Assembly: GCA_017630115.1 (NCBI GenBank)
Contig: JAGBVY010000032.1
Coordinates: 1-16,990 of the forward strand
Direction: 5' to 3'
Length of the DNA stretch: 16,990 bases
Source: Tidjanibacter sp.
GTDB lineage: Bacteria > Bacteroidota > Bacteroidia > Bacteroidales > Rikenellaceae
Numbering within the stretch: the first letter of the stretch is position 1; every line of letters begins with the position of its first letter. This document shows, piece by piece, positions 6,847 to 14,464 of the stretch. The notes below the pieces were generated by a model. It was not told where the DNA came from, did not search any database, and saw only the letters and a program-made list of their open reading frames with translations. A program made the position numbers and the translations under genes.

Positions 6847-7845
6847 ATGAAATTGAGGAGAACGATAGAGGCATTTGTGATGCTGCTGATGGTTGTGGTA
6901 CTGTCGGCAGCCTGCCAGCGTCGTCCCTTGGAGGAGATGAACGATGGCCTCTACCTCCAACTGAGCCTCAATCTCGATGTGGAGAATAATAGCCAACCCC
7001 TGCCTCAGCCTGAGCTTATGAGGGTTGTCTTTTACGACTACCAGACCCACGAATTTGTTTCGGACGACTATGTTCTGCCTACGGGTGGCTACATCAATGC
7101 TCAGCCCGGTAAGTATAAGATGATGGTCTATAACTTCGATACGCAGGCGACCCTCATCCGTGGCGACTGGGATATACCTTCGTTGGAGGCCTACACGAGC
7201 GAGATTCCCAATAGCACCCGCACCAACCTGCTGACCAAGCTCAACGCCTTTGCAACCAAGCCCAACTTTGTTGCTCCCGACCCCGACGAGCCTATTGTCT
7301 ATGAGCCCGACCACCTACTTGTTGGTAGGGAGGATGTGGAGATTGTGCACCGCACAGGCACTCAGACCATCTATGCTGAGGCCTCGACTATCGTGGAGAG
7401 CTACTACTTGGGCGTGAGGTTGAAGAACCGCACCCACTTGGCAAGTGCTCAGGCTCTGCTTTCGGGTCAGGCCAAGAGCAATAAGTTTGGCTTTGAGGGT
7501 GGCCGTAGCGACGAGAGCGTTATCCTCTACTTCGATATGACCGCCGGTGTGAACGAGCAGGAGGGCGGTGTGGATGTGCTCGAAACCACATTCAACACCT
7601 TTGGTAAGCTGCCCGGCGAGGAGTCGCGCTTGTGGCTCACTATTGTTGTGACCAACACGAGCGGCCAGACAATCAGCTGGCAGAGGGATATTACCGACGA
7701 GTTTAAGGACAATCCCGACAAATATATCTACATCGAGGAGCCTCCGATAGATGTGCCCACGCCACCTACGCCTCCGCCAAGTGGTGGTGGTTTTGTTCCC
7801 TCGGTGGATGAATGGGAGGAGGAGAACTACGATATTGCAATCTAA
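6847..7845 (+). CDS. DUF5119 fimbria-associated lipoprotein
   Basis: This is a 332-residue lipoprotein. The N-terminal helix ends in LSAAC, giving lipidated Cys23. The region LMRVVFYDYQTHEFVSDDYV, then GKYKMMVYNFDTQ (88-100) and SLEAYTSEI, is the pattern of DUF5119 proteins, which accompany fimbrillins in Bacteroidales. Residues 299-312 are proline-rich, a flexible spacer before the C-terminal VDEWEEENYDIAI. The residues after Cys (QRRP) lack the acidic surface-export signal. It follows the DUF3575 gene by 55 bases and precedes the fimbrillins, so an anchor or assembly role similar to FimB/Mfa2 is likely but inferred. A divergent FimB/Mfa2-type anchor is the alternative. Confidence 0.75.
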   Translation: MKLRRTIEAFVMLLMVVVLSAACQRRPLEEMNDGLYLQLSLNLDVENNSQPLPQPELMRVVFYDYQTHEFVSDDYVLPTGGYINAQPGKYKMMVYNFDTQATLIRGDWDIPSLEAYTSEIPNSTRTNLLTKLNAFATKPNFVAPDPDEPIVYEPDHLLVGREDVEIVHRTGTQTIYAEASTIVESYYLGVRLKNRTHLASAQALLSGQAKSNKFGFEGGRSDESVILYFDMTAGVNEQEGGVDVLETTFNTFGKLPGEESRLWLTIVVTNTSGQTISWQRDITDEFKDNPDKYIYIEEPPIDVPTPPTPPPSGGGFVPSVDEWEEENYDIAI

Positions 7846-7860
7846 CGCTTAGAGGCAGTA

Positions 7861-7922
7861 GGATAGAGAAAACGAAACAAAAACAACAAAAAATTATAAA
7901 CAAACTAAAAACTAATTGATGT
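7861..7922 (+). promoter_or_regulatory. A-rich leader without Shine-Dalgarno before fimbrillin 1
   Basis: The 60 bases before the ATG are dominated by A with scattered C and T (AACAAAAACAACAAAAAATT is typical) and hold no GGAGG-like site close to the start. A similar stretch (about 8978-9034) precedes fimbrillin 2. Bacteroidota ribosomes rely little on Shine-Dalgarno pairing, and unstructured A-rich leaders are associated with strong translation. No TAnnTTTG box is visible here, so the gene is probably read from upstream. Confidence 0.5.
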
Positions 7923-8948
7923 ATGAAAAAAGTATTTGCATTGGCAGCATTGGTAGCCGTAGCGCTCACCAGCTGTGTGACTAACGAGGTTGTAACTCCT
8001 GAGGGCGAAATCGCCTTCAAGGCAGTTAATTACAAAAACACCAAGGCTGTGGTAAATGGCCCTATCTCGGGTACTACCTACGCCCCAACTGAGCACTTCG
8101 GCGTTTATGCCTACCACTCGACCACCGCTTGGAGCACCTCCTACACTCCTAATCCATATATGTATGGTGCAGACGGCAAGGGTGTAGAGATTTGGGAGAA
8201 TGGTGGCGTATGGAAAAACCACACCCAGTCGTACTACTGGCCCAAAACCGGTATGTTGTCGTTTGTGGCCTACTCGCCCTATGCTTTTGGCGCAGGCACA
8301 GTTAGCGCAACCGCAACCGAGGGTGTAGCCTTCACCGACTTTACCACTACCAACGACTTCGCAGCTCAGATTGACCTTATGGCAACCGACGTTGTTAAGG
8401 ACTTGGCAAAAGCAACTCCTGTTGTTCCCGTACCCGTTGCATTCAAACACCTCCTTTCGCAGGTTAAAGTTGCTGTTAAGCCCGCCGCTACCAACTATGC
8501 AGCCAACGGTGTTACAAGCATCACTATCGACAAGGTTGTTTTGGGTGGTGTTAATAGCGTTGCTGACTACGCTTCGGTAGATGGTGCAGTGGTTGCAAAC
8601 GGTTGGAGCGGCCACGCTACCCCCATTGTGTACACCTATCTCAACGCAGCCCAGACTGTTGCTCTCGATGCTACCGAGGGTGCTGCTGTTGGTACTGCTG
8701 CTCTGGTTATTCCCCAGACCAACGCTACTCGCCAGTTCACCATCAACTACACCATCAACTACGCAGGTGGTGCCAAAGATGTTGTAGAGGGCGCAACCTT
8801 CGATGTTGCTGCCGACTACGCTTGGGAGATGGGCAAGATCTACACCTACACCGTTACCATTGGCGTTGGCGACGAGATTACCTTCACTCCTTCGGTTTCG
8901 AGCGACTGGGTAGCTGTTACTCCCGACACCACTATCTCGGTTGGTTAA
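7923..8948 (+). CDS. Fimbrillin family lipoprotein 1
   Basis: This 341-residue predicted type V pilus subunit has a lipobox LTSC giving Cys18. The mature part shows the fimbrillin layout: FGVYAY (59-64), YYWPKTGMLSFVAYSPY (104-120), PVAFKHLLSQVKVAV (171-185), ALVIPQ (260-265) and WEMGKIYTYTVTIGVGDEI (301-319), with late Trp329. These subunits travel as lipoproteins to the outer membrane, are clipped near the N-terminus and polymerise by strand exchange. The clipping region reads NTKAVV (39-44), Lys instead of the usual Arg; the only Arg in the protein is near 270. Codon use is even and Ala/Thr/Val-rich, as for abundant surface proteins. It is likely the main or a co-major shaft subunit; shaft versus tip cannot be proved from sequence. 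Confidence 0.85.
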   Translation: MKKVFALAALVAVALTSCVTNEVVTPEGEIAFKAVNYKNTKAVVNGPISGTTYAPTEHFGVYAYHSTTAWSTSYTPNPYMYGADGKGVEIWENGGVWKNHTQSYYWPKTGMLSFVAYSPYAFGAGTVSATATEGVAFTDFTTTNDFAAQIDLMATDVVKDLAKATPVVPVPVAFKHLLSQVKVAVKPAATNYAANGVTSITIDKVVLGGVNSVADYASVDGAVVANGWSGHATPIVYTYLNAAQTVALDATEGAAVGTAALVIPQTNATRQFTINYTINYAGGAKDVVEGATFDVAADYAWEMGKIYTYTVTIGVGDEITFTPSVSSDWVAVTPDTTISVG

Positions 8949-8949
8949 T

Positions 8950-8965
8950 CGCATAGCCTAATGCG
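8950..8965 (+). other. Short stem-loop after fimbrillin 1
   Basis: CGCAT (8950-8954) pairs with ATGCG (8961-8965) just after the TAA stop. There is no T run, so it is not a terminator. It may act as a 3' stability element; a 5-bp stem is weak evidence. The remaining bases to 9034 form the A-rich leader of fimbrillin 2. Confidence 0.3.
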
Positions 8966-9034
8966 TTGCAAATCACGAAATAAAATAAATCACAACAAAT
9001 AATAAACAACAAACAATTTAACACATTTACAACT

Positions 9035-10072
9035 ATGAAAAAAATTCTTGCAATTGCAGTTATGGCAGCCGCTATGCTGACCAGCTGTGTGAAGAATGAG
9101 ATTGTTTCGCCCGCAGGCGAAATCAACTTCAAAGATTTTATGGTTTCGACCAAAGCTCTCGTGCTCCCCGGTGAAACCGCTGTGGCCAATCTCCCAACTA
9201 CCTACACCTTTGGTGCTTTCGCACTCTACACTGGCACTTACGAGGGTGTTACTGGCGAGACCGCTCCCGATGCTATCTATGTTAATGACCTTGAGGTAGC
9301 CTACAAAACTTCCTATTGGGGTTTTGCTGCTCAGCCTATGTACTGGCCTACCAACAAAGCTGACAAGCTCGACTTCTATGCTTACTTCCCCTACAACGCA
9401 ACTGTTGCTGACTGGGATGATGTAAACAACTGCGTTAAACTGACCGCAGCTGACCTCGGCACTACCCTCGGCGACCAGACCGACTGGATGATTGCTGCCA
9501 AAGAGGTAGGTAGGAACAGCGACAATGGTCAGGTGCCCGTTGCTTTCCGTCACATCACTTCGATGCTTGTATTCAACGCTTACGATGCAACTCCCGACAC
9601 TCGTTACCAGAACCTCGTAACCATCAAGAAGATTGAGGTTAAACAGGCTGCTTACACCGGTGACTACACCAACAATGCTTGGACTGCCGATGGCGCAAGC
9701 CGTGCAGATGTTGTTGTTTATGATGATGCTACTGGTGTTGATGTTCCTCTTACAACTCCTGCAAATGTTACCACCGCTACCTCTGGCGCACTTATCGTAG
9801 TTCCCGAGGATGTTCAGGCTGCAACCACACTCGTTGTTACTTACGACATCGCCGAGTCGGCTGACCACGTTTACGAGGCAGCTACTGGCAAGACCGTTGA
9901 AATCGCTGTTAATGGCTTGAACGGTACTTGGGAGGCAGGTAAGAAGTATGTTTACACCATCAAGTTCGACCTTGTAAATGGTGCAAACGAGCACTTGCAG
10001 GAGATTATCTTCGAGCAGCCCACCGTATTGCCTTGGGTTGAGGAGGTTGTTGGCGAATACGACAACATCTAA
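9035..10072 (+). CDS. Fimbrillin family lipoprotein 2
   Basis: This 345-residue paralogue of the preceding subunit has lipobox LTSC, Cys18. Its N-terminus (CVKNEIVSPAGEINFK) is nearly the same as that of fimbrillin 1 (CVTNEVVTPEGEIAFK), pointing to gene duplication, while the rest has diverged. Family landmarks are FGAFALY (59-65), MYWPTNKADKLDFYAYFPY (102-120), PVAFRHITSMLVF (168-180), ALIVVPED (252-259) and WEAGKKYVYTIKFDL (299-313), then EIIFEQPTVLPW (323-334). The possible processing region is VSTKALV (38-43), again with Lys. It lies 86 bases after fimbrillin 1 in the same operon, with an A-rich leader. Strong hairpins follow the stop, which may keep its transcript more abundant than the next gene. 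Confidence 0.87.
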   Translation: MKKILAIAVMAAAMLTSCVKNEIVSPAGEINFKDFMVSTKALVLPGETAVANLPTTYTFGAFALYTGTYEGVTGETAPDAIYVNDLEVAYKTSYWGFAAQPMYWPTNKADKLDFYAYFPYNATVADWDDVNNCVKLTAADLGTTLGDQTDWMIAAKEVGRNSDNGQVPVAFRHITSMLVFNAYDATPDTRYQNLVTIKKIEVKQAAYTGDYTNNAWTADGASRADVVVYDDATGVDVPLTTPANVTTATSGALIVVPEDVQAATTLVVTYDIAESADHVYEAATGKTVEIAVNGLNGTWEAGKKYVYTIKFDLVNGANEHLQEIIFEQPTVLPWVEEVVGEYDNI

Positions 10073-10079
10073 TGGCTCG

Positions 10080-10172
10080 TTGTGCTAATGGCACAATAGC
10101 TTAGATAATTCTTTTTTTCATACATTTAGCCATAGGGAGGGTGATACCTCCCTATGGCACTACGCTGTTTTT
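10080..10172 (+). promoter_or_regulatory. Hairpins between fimbrillins 2 and 3 (possible partial terminator)
   Basis: TTGTGC (10080-10085) pairs with GCACAA (10091-10096), and seven T follow at 10112-10118. A much stronger perfect 12-bp stem follows: GCCATAGGGAGG (10129-10140) with CCTCCCTATGGC (10147-10158) around a GTGATA loop, and then five T at 10168-10172 after nine intervening bases. Neither has the tight stem-then-T layout of a full terminator. Partial termination or 3' end protection would lower fimbrillin 3 relative to fimbrillins 1 and 2. Confidence 0.55.
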
Positions 10173-10198
10173 AACTATATAATAATAGGTATAAGCAA

Positions 10199-11179
10199 GT
10201 GAAAAGAGTAGCACACATATTCGGGGGAGTGGTGGTGGCATCGGCAATGCTGCTCACCGGCTGTGTCTTGGGACACGACGTCTCCACCGACAAGCCCGTA
10301 GAGCTGCGTTGTAGCCCCATTATGAGCCAGCGCACCCGTTCCGCCGAGGCCGAAGGCAAGCTTCTCTTCAACACCTTCCCCACCGAGGCCGACTTTGGAC
10401 TCTGGGCCTACTCGCTCCCGCGTGATAAGCAGTGGGAGGTGTTTAGCCCCGACGCAGAGCCCTTCGTGGAGAATGGACGCTTCCAACACAACGCCACCGA
10501 CGGGCTGTGGTATCCCTCCACTTCGCTCCCTTGGGCCTACAATCAGCAACTCACCATTGCCGCTTGCTCGCCCTATATAGAAGGTGTCGCTTTCGACCCC
10601 GAAAAGGGTGTTGTCATCGGTAACTACGACATCGAGGCCAAACCCAACGAGGAGCTTCTCTACTCCCACCTAATGACCAATCGCAGGGCCGAGCGCTCAA
10701 TGTCGGGCGTGGAGCTCTACTTCTACCACGCACTCGCCAGAGTGGACGTGAGGATGAAAACCACCCTCACAGAGTCCCGCTCGCTACTTGTTAAGTCAAT
10801 TACGTTTACCAACGTACATACCGAGGGCGCTTTCTGCTCCCTGCCCAACCCAACGTGGTACCCTACCGAGAAGCTCGCCGATGTCTGTATCTACTCAGCC
10901 GACGATGCGGGATGGCCTCTGCCCGATAGCAACAATCAGGTTGTGGGTGGCGACACCTATTGTTTGGTGATGCCTCAGGTAGTAGTGACCGACATAGTCG
11001 TCTTGGCCGATGTTCTGCACGGCGGTATGATTATTCCCGAGGTGGAGTTTAGGGTGGAGAATGCCACAATTGTTTGGGAGCCCGGCAAGTATTACACCTA
11101 CACTTTCACCCTCACAGACAACTCGTTGAGGATGGAGGAGCCAATGCCGGAGACGTTTAATGTGGCGCCAAACGTCTAA
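10199..11179 (+). CDS. Fimbrillin family lipoprotein 3 (divergent, GTG start)
   Basis: This is a 326-residue lipoprotein. The GTG at 10199 is chosen because it gives a complete signal peptide (KRVAHIFGGVVVASAMLLTG) and lipobox LTGC, Cys22. Family landmarks are FGLWAY (66-71), LWYPSTSLPWAYNQQLTIAA (103-122), LYFYHALARVDVRM (173-186), YCLVMPQ (254-260) and WEPGKYYTYTFTL (293-305). A classical processing-like site RTRSAEA lies at 45-51, unlike the Lys versions in fimbrillins 1 and 2. It contains extra Cys residues (38, 123, 213, 230, 255). Being last, GTG-started and behind stable hairpins suggests low expression, consistent with a minor or tip subunit (inference). Confidence 0.82.
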   Translation: MKRVAHIFGGVVVASAMLLTGCVLGHDVSTDKPVELRCSPIMSQRTRSAEAEGKLLFNTFPTEADFGLWAYSLPRDKQWEVFSPDAEPFVENGRFQHNATDGLWYPSTSLPWAYNQQLTIAACSPYIEGVAFDPEKGVVIGNYDIEAKPNEELLYSHLMTNRRAERSMSGVELYFYHALARVDVRMKTTLTESRSLLVKSITFTNVHTEGAFCSLPNPTWYPTEKLADVCIYSADDAGWPLPDSNNQVVGGDTYCLVMPQVVVTDIVVLADVLHGGMIIPEVEFRVENATIVWEPGKYYTYTFTLTDNSLRMEEPMPETFNVAPNV

Positions 11180-11189
11180 TGTACTAATT

Positions 11190-11288
11190 CCTTAAAGGCA
11201 TTAAGGGCCTTAGGGGCTTTATGGTGTTAATGGTCTTATAGGGCATATCCCTAAGTTCCTTAATATCTCTAACCTCCTTAACAACTTT
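11190..11288. repeat. Inverted block of 9-bp units, consensus close to TTAAGGGNN
   Basis: Eleven consecutive 9-base units can be laid out without a gap. The first six (11190-11243) are CCTTAAAGG, CATTAAGGG, CCTTAGGGG, CTTTATGGT, GTTAATGGT and CTTATAGGG. The next five (11244-11288) carry the same word on the opposite strand: CATATCCCT, AAGTTCCTT, AATATCTCT, AACCTCCTT and AACAACTTT. The orientation switches near 11243. It lies after the stop of fimbrillin 3 and before the terminator, outside any gene, and the two halves could fold on each other as an imperfect long hairpin. Function unknown. Confidence 0.65.
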
Positions 11289-11314
11289 CAACTTCCCATT
11301 GTTGTTCGGCACAA

Positions 11315-11347
11315 AAAAAGCAGGTGTGAATCGCACACCTGCTTTTT
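11315..11347. terminator. Strong bidirectional intrinsic terminator
   Basis: AAAAAGCAGGTGTG (11315-11328) pairs perfectly with CACACCTGCTTTTT (11334-11347) around an AATCG loop. A run precedes and T run follows, so it can end transcription from the fimbrial operon on the + strand and from the large lipoprotein gene on the minus strand, which converge here. Confidence 0.92.
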
Positions 11348-11373
11348 CTTAGCTAACCGAAGTGGTCTTGCGA

Positions 11374-14340
11374 CTACAAGCGGTGGGCCTCTCTCCAAAG
11401 GTTACCCCTCTCCTGCTCGGTATAGTTCTTGGGTCCGGGAATCCTCTTGGCCTCGACCTTCTTGCCGATAACGCCACGGCTTGCTGGACGTGCGGGGGTC
11501 TGAATCTTCTGGTTGGACTCGATGCGTACATCCTTAACTTTGCCTACAATCTTCTGGGCTGCCTTCTGTGCAGTAGTGGCCGCAGCCGATGTGTTGCGAG
11601 TTAGGACAACCTCCGAAATCACAGCCACAGCCATATTGTACTGACCCATACCGTAGTAAATGGCTGCGTTGGGGTAGTAGCTTATGCCGCTATGAACCAT
11701 AGGTTTGAGGGTAATGGTGTTGCCGTCCTCGGAAATCTCAACGGGGAAGTGGCCATTAACAATGTTGCCATCGGCATCGCCCATATAGCCCACCGACACA
11801 CCATTGACGGGGTCGTAGGCAATCAGGTGCGACTCGTAGATTGCATTATGCTCTGCATACCAGCTCGACATAGGAGCGAAGTAGTTTACGTTGAAAGGTG
11901 CGCTAACCGAGCCGTCGGCTGCAACCTCCAAGTACCACTTAGGACCGAAGTCGTAGAGAGGCATCTCGCTGGTGTAACCATTGTAGGTGTCCGAAATGAA
12001 GAGGCTATATGGGTCGGCATACTCAAAGTAGGGCTGAATAGTGCCAACGAAGTCGTAGCCATTCATCAGAATACGGTTCTGGGCGCGAGTGTTGTCGGTG
12101 AAGGTCTTGGCAGCAGCCTTGAACTCAGCGTAGTACTTGTCGGCATTCTCGCGGCTTACACCGTGTTTCTGGAAGATTGCGTAGGCAGCCTCGTCGAGTG
12201 TTTCGGGATACTCAAAGTCGCCGATGGTGATGTTGCAAGAGTTGGTCTCGGTGTAGGGGTCATACTGCTCGGTCTCGGTGTTGTAGAGGCTGTAAGCAAT
12301 AGTAGCGGTTGCTGTCCACTCGCCTTTGAGGCTCTCGAAGAGCTCGCTCTCAACCCTCTCGGCGGCAGGCTCCAAGAGCGACTGTGCAATAACGGTGTCG
12401 GAGTAGGTCTCGGTACCCTCGTCGTTGGCAACCATAGCTGCGAGGTAGGTCTTCTCGTTGGGGCGTGAGGTGTAGGTGATGGTCAGACCCTCATCGGAGT
12501 TGATTTGCATCAGCTCAATAGAGGTGAAGTTTACACCATAGTTATATACAATCTCCTCGGCGGTCATACCCGACATCAACCACTCCTTCTCGTAGTTGGC
12601 AATAACCTTACCCTTGTCGGCATTCTTGGTGGGGCACTTGATGTTGAAGCCAACCTCAAAGGCCGAGGTGGACTCCAAAGCGGTAACTTCAAGCTCGGGT
12701 GCGGGCTTGGTGGGCTCAGGCAGATAGAACTCATATTTGTGGAATACCTGCTCGTGGCCATCGAGGTAGCCGTCGCCATTGCTGTCGCCACGCAGACCAA
12801 CTACATATACCCAGTATTTCGAGTCGCGAGGAATGTCGTAGAAGTACTCGCTCAGGGCGGTCTTGATTGTACCATTCAGGCCGTACTCCTCGCTATAAGG
12901 AGGCACAATCATAGTAACGCCTGCCCACGAAGCTTCAAGCGAGGTGGCAAACCACTGCATATGCTCCTCATCGATAGCGTTGAGAGCCATACCGTGTTCG
13001 AGTTCACTCATAATCATAATAGCTACCCTTTCGAGCGACTTGTCGGCCGTAACGATAACCTCAGCGTCGTCGGGCTCGGGCCTAATCTCCACCTTAATCA
13101 AATCCTCGGGCAGGGGCTCGGGTTTCTGTACCTGAACATATACCCTCTGATACATACCATTCCAGTAGGGGGTCTCGTCGATAGGTGTTTCGCTATTGCT
13201 CTGGTCTAGGATGTAGGCATTCTGGTCGAACATAGGAGTGTAGTAGCCAATGCCCCAACCGCCCCAGTGCTCGCCGCGACGGTACTCACCCATAGCCACA
13301 ACCTGAGGCTGACCGGGAACGGGTGCGTCGAAGTAGGTCTCCACAAACTGACCATTGGAGTCGTAGATGTAGCTATGCTCCTCGTCGATGATGAGTGAAC
13401 GGCTCTCGTTGAAGAGGTTGACACCACCCCAAGCGGTGTCGTGGAGGTTCAGAGCCCTCATATCGGGCAGACCGCGCGAGTTGTAGGTGTAGAGGCTCAT
13501 TGTAGCCCACTTGATAACGTGGTTCTGCTCCTTGACTTTGGGATCGACTTTCACATCGACGGTGAAGCCACGGTAGTGAACGTCGCGCACGGTGATATCG
13601 TCGGCAAAGTCGGTAGTCTTGATACCTTTAACCGTAATAACATCCTCCATATACTCCTCAATCACAGCAATCTCGCCAGCGATATATACAACATACTCCG
13701 AGTTGGGCGAAAGGGTTGTGACGGTGAGGGTGTTGTCGCCATTGACGAGTTCTACGCTCTTGCCTGTGGCGAAAATCACCTGAATGTTGGGGGCGTCCTG
13801 ACCCTCAACTTCGGCAGCAGGCTTCACAAGGTAGGCGATGCGCGAAACATTCTCAGCATAGATAGAAATCTCGGCTGTGGTCGATTCGGTCTTGATGAGT
13901 TTGGCTTTCAGCACAGGGATGATGGGCTCGGCCGCAGTCTTTAACTTAAACTCCTTAACCTCGCTCCACACTTTGTCGGACGAGATGCGACCAGCCCAAT
14001 AGGTAACATACTGGGTCTCGGCCTCCAAGTCGCGCAGGGTGACTTGTGTTGCACCCTCTTTTTCGAGAGCCACCATAGTGCCCTGAGCGAAAATCTCCTC
14101 AGCGGTGGGGGCAACCATTTGTCCCTCAATGGGTTTTACGATGTAAGCCGCAACTTTAATCACCTCGGCATTGAGCGAGAGCGTGGCAGCGGTAATGTCT
14201 GCACCAACGAGTTTCACCTCCAACGAAGCACCCTCAAATGGGTCAGCGGGGGTGGGAGGCACGGGGTCCTCCTGACAAGCTGTAAGGCTCATAGCGACCA
14301 TAGCAAAGAGCAGGGTCGCAAGTTTGAATAGTTTGTTCAT
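11374..14340 (-). CDS. Large multidomain surface lipoprotein with EF-hand loop
   Basis: This is a 988-residue predicted lipoprotein: lipobox SLTAC, Cys22. The next residues QED fit the acidic signal that sends Bacteroidota lipoproteins to the cell surface, followed by a Pro-rich spacer. Two similar Ig/FnIII-like segments are visible: 62-118 (KVAAYIVKP to YVTYWAGR) and 166-223 (SRIAYLVKP to YVVYIAGE). Looser versions lie near 437-516 (ERVAIMIMS to YWVYVVGL) and 597-640. Residues 519-530, DSNGDGYLDGHE, are a perfect EF-hand calcium loop. After about 665 the character changes (LKGEWTATATIAYSLYN, then Tyr-rich stretches), probably another beta domain. The last 75 residues are basic and low in structure (KKVEAKRIPGPK, REAHRL). 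No catalytic motif and no type IX sorting domain are recognised. Adhesion or ligand binding is a guess. It is monocistronic, with its own promoter-like box and terminator. Confidence 0.8.
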   Translation of the reverse strand: MNKLFKLATLLFAMVAMSLTACQEDPVPPTPADPFEGASLEVKLVGADITAATLSLNAEVIKVAAYIVKPIEGQMVAPTAEEIFAQGTMVALEKEGATQVTLRDLEAETQYVTYWAGRISSDKVWSEVKEFKLKTAAEPIIPVLKAKLIKTESTTAEISIYAENVSRIAYLVKPAAEVEGQDAPNIQVIFATGKSVELVNGDNTLTVTTLSPNSEYVVYIAGEIAVIEEYMEDVITVKGIKTTDFADDITVRDVHYRGFTVDVKVDPKVKEQNHVIKWATMSLYTYNSRGLPDMRALNLHDTAWGGVNLFNESRSLIIDEEHSYIYDSNGQFVETYFDAPVPGQPQVVAMGEYRRGEHWGGWGIGYYTPMFDQNAYILDQSNSETPIDETPYWNGMYQRVYVQVQKPEPLPEDLIKVEIRPEPDDAEVIVTADKSLERVAIMIMSELEHGMALNAIDEEHMQWFATSLEASWAGVTMIVPPYSEEYGLNGTIKTALSEYFYDIPRDSKYWVYVVGLRGDSNGDGYLDGHEQVFHKYEFYLPEPTKPAPELEVTALESTSAFEVGFNIKCPTKNADKGKVIANYEKEWLMSGMTAEEIVYNYGVNFTSIELMQINSDEGLTITYTSRPNEKTYLAAMVANDEGTETYSDTVIAQSLLEPAAERVESELFESLKGEWTATATIAYSLYNTETEQYDPYTETNSCNITIGDFEYPETLDEAAYAIFQKHGVSRENADKYYAEFKAAAKTFTDNTRAQNRILMNGYDFVGTIQPYFEYADPYSLFISDTYNGYTSEMPLYDFGPKWYLEVAADGSVSAPFNVNYFAPMSSWYAEHNAIYESHLIAYDPVNGVSVGYMGDADGNIVNGHFPVEISEDGNTITLKPMVHSGISYYPNAAIYYGMGQYNMAVAVISEVVLTRNTSAAATTAQKAAQKIVGKVKDVRIESNQKIQTPARPASRGVIGKKVEAKRIPGPKNYTEQERGNLWREAHRL

Positions 14341-14375
14341 TGTTTTTATTGTGTTATTAGGTATAGAATTTGCAA

Positions 14376-14383
14376 CAAAAATA
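14376..14383 (-). promoter_or_regulatory. Candidate -7 box for the large lipoprotein gene
   Basis: On the minus strand the bases read TATTTTTG, matching TAnnTTTG, about 35 bases before the ATG. No clear TTTG is found at the normal -33 distance, so the call is moderate. Confidence 0.4.
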
Positions 14384-14416
14384 ACAACATTTAGTTAAAA
14401 TATGGCTCCTTTGGGC

Positions 14417-14454
14417 AAAAAACAACCGCCCCTGCCGTGGGGCGGTTGTTTTTT
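14417..14454 (-). terminator. Intrinsic terminator of the aminopeptidase gene
   Basis: AAAAAACAACCGCCCC (14417-14432) pairs perfectly with GGGGCGGTTGTTTTTT (14439-14454) around TGCCGT. Read on the minus strand, it lies just past the stop at 14465 and ends in a T run. The stem is symmetrical and would work in either direction. Confidence 0.9.
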
Positions 14455-14464
14455 TGAGTGGGTG

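Noticed and set aside
7905..9994. Two long minus-strand frames opposite fimbrillins 1 and 2
   Set aside because: They mirror Ala/Val/Thr-rich coding sequence, giving Asn/Gly/Cys-rich products of no known type.
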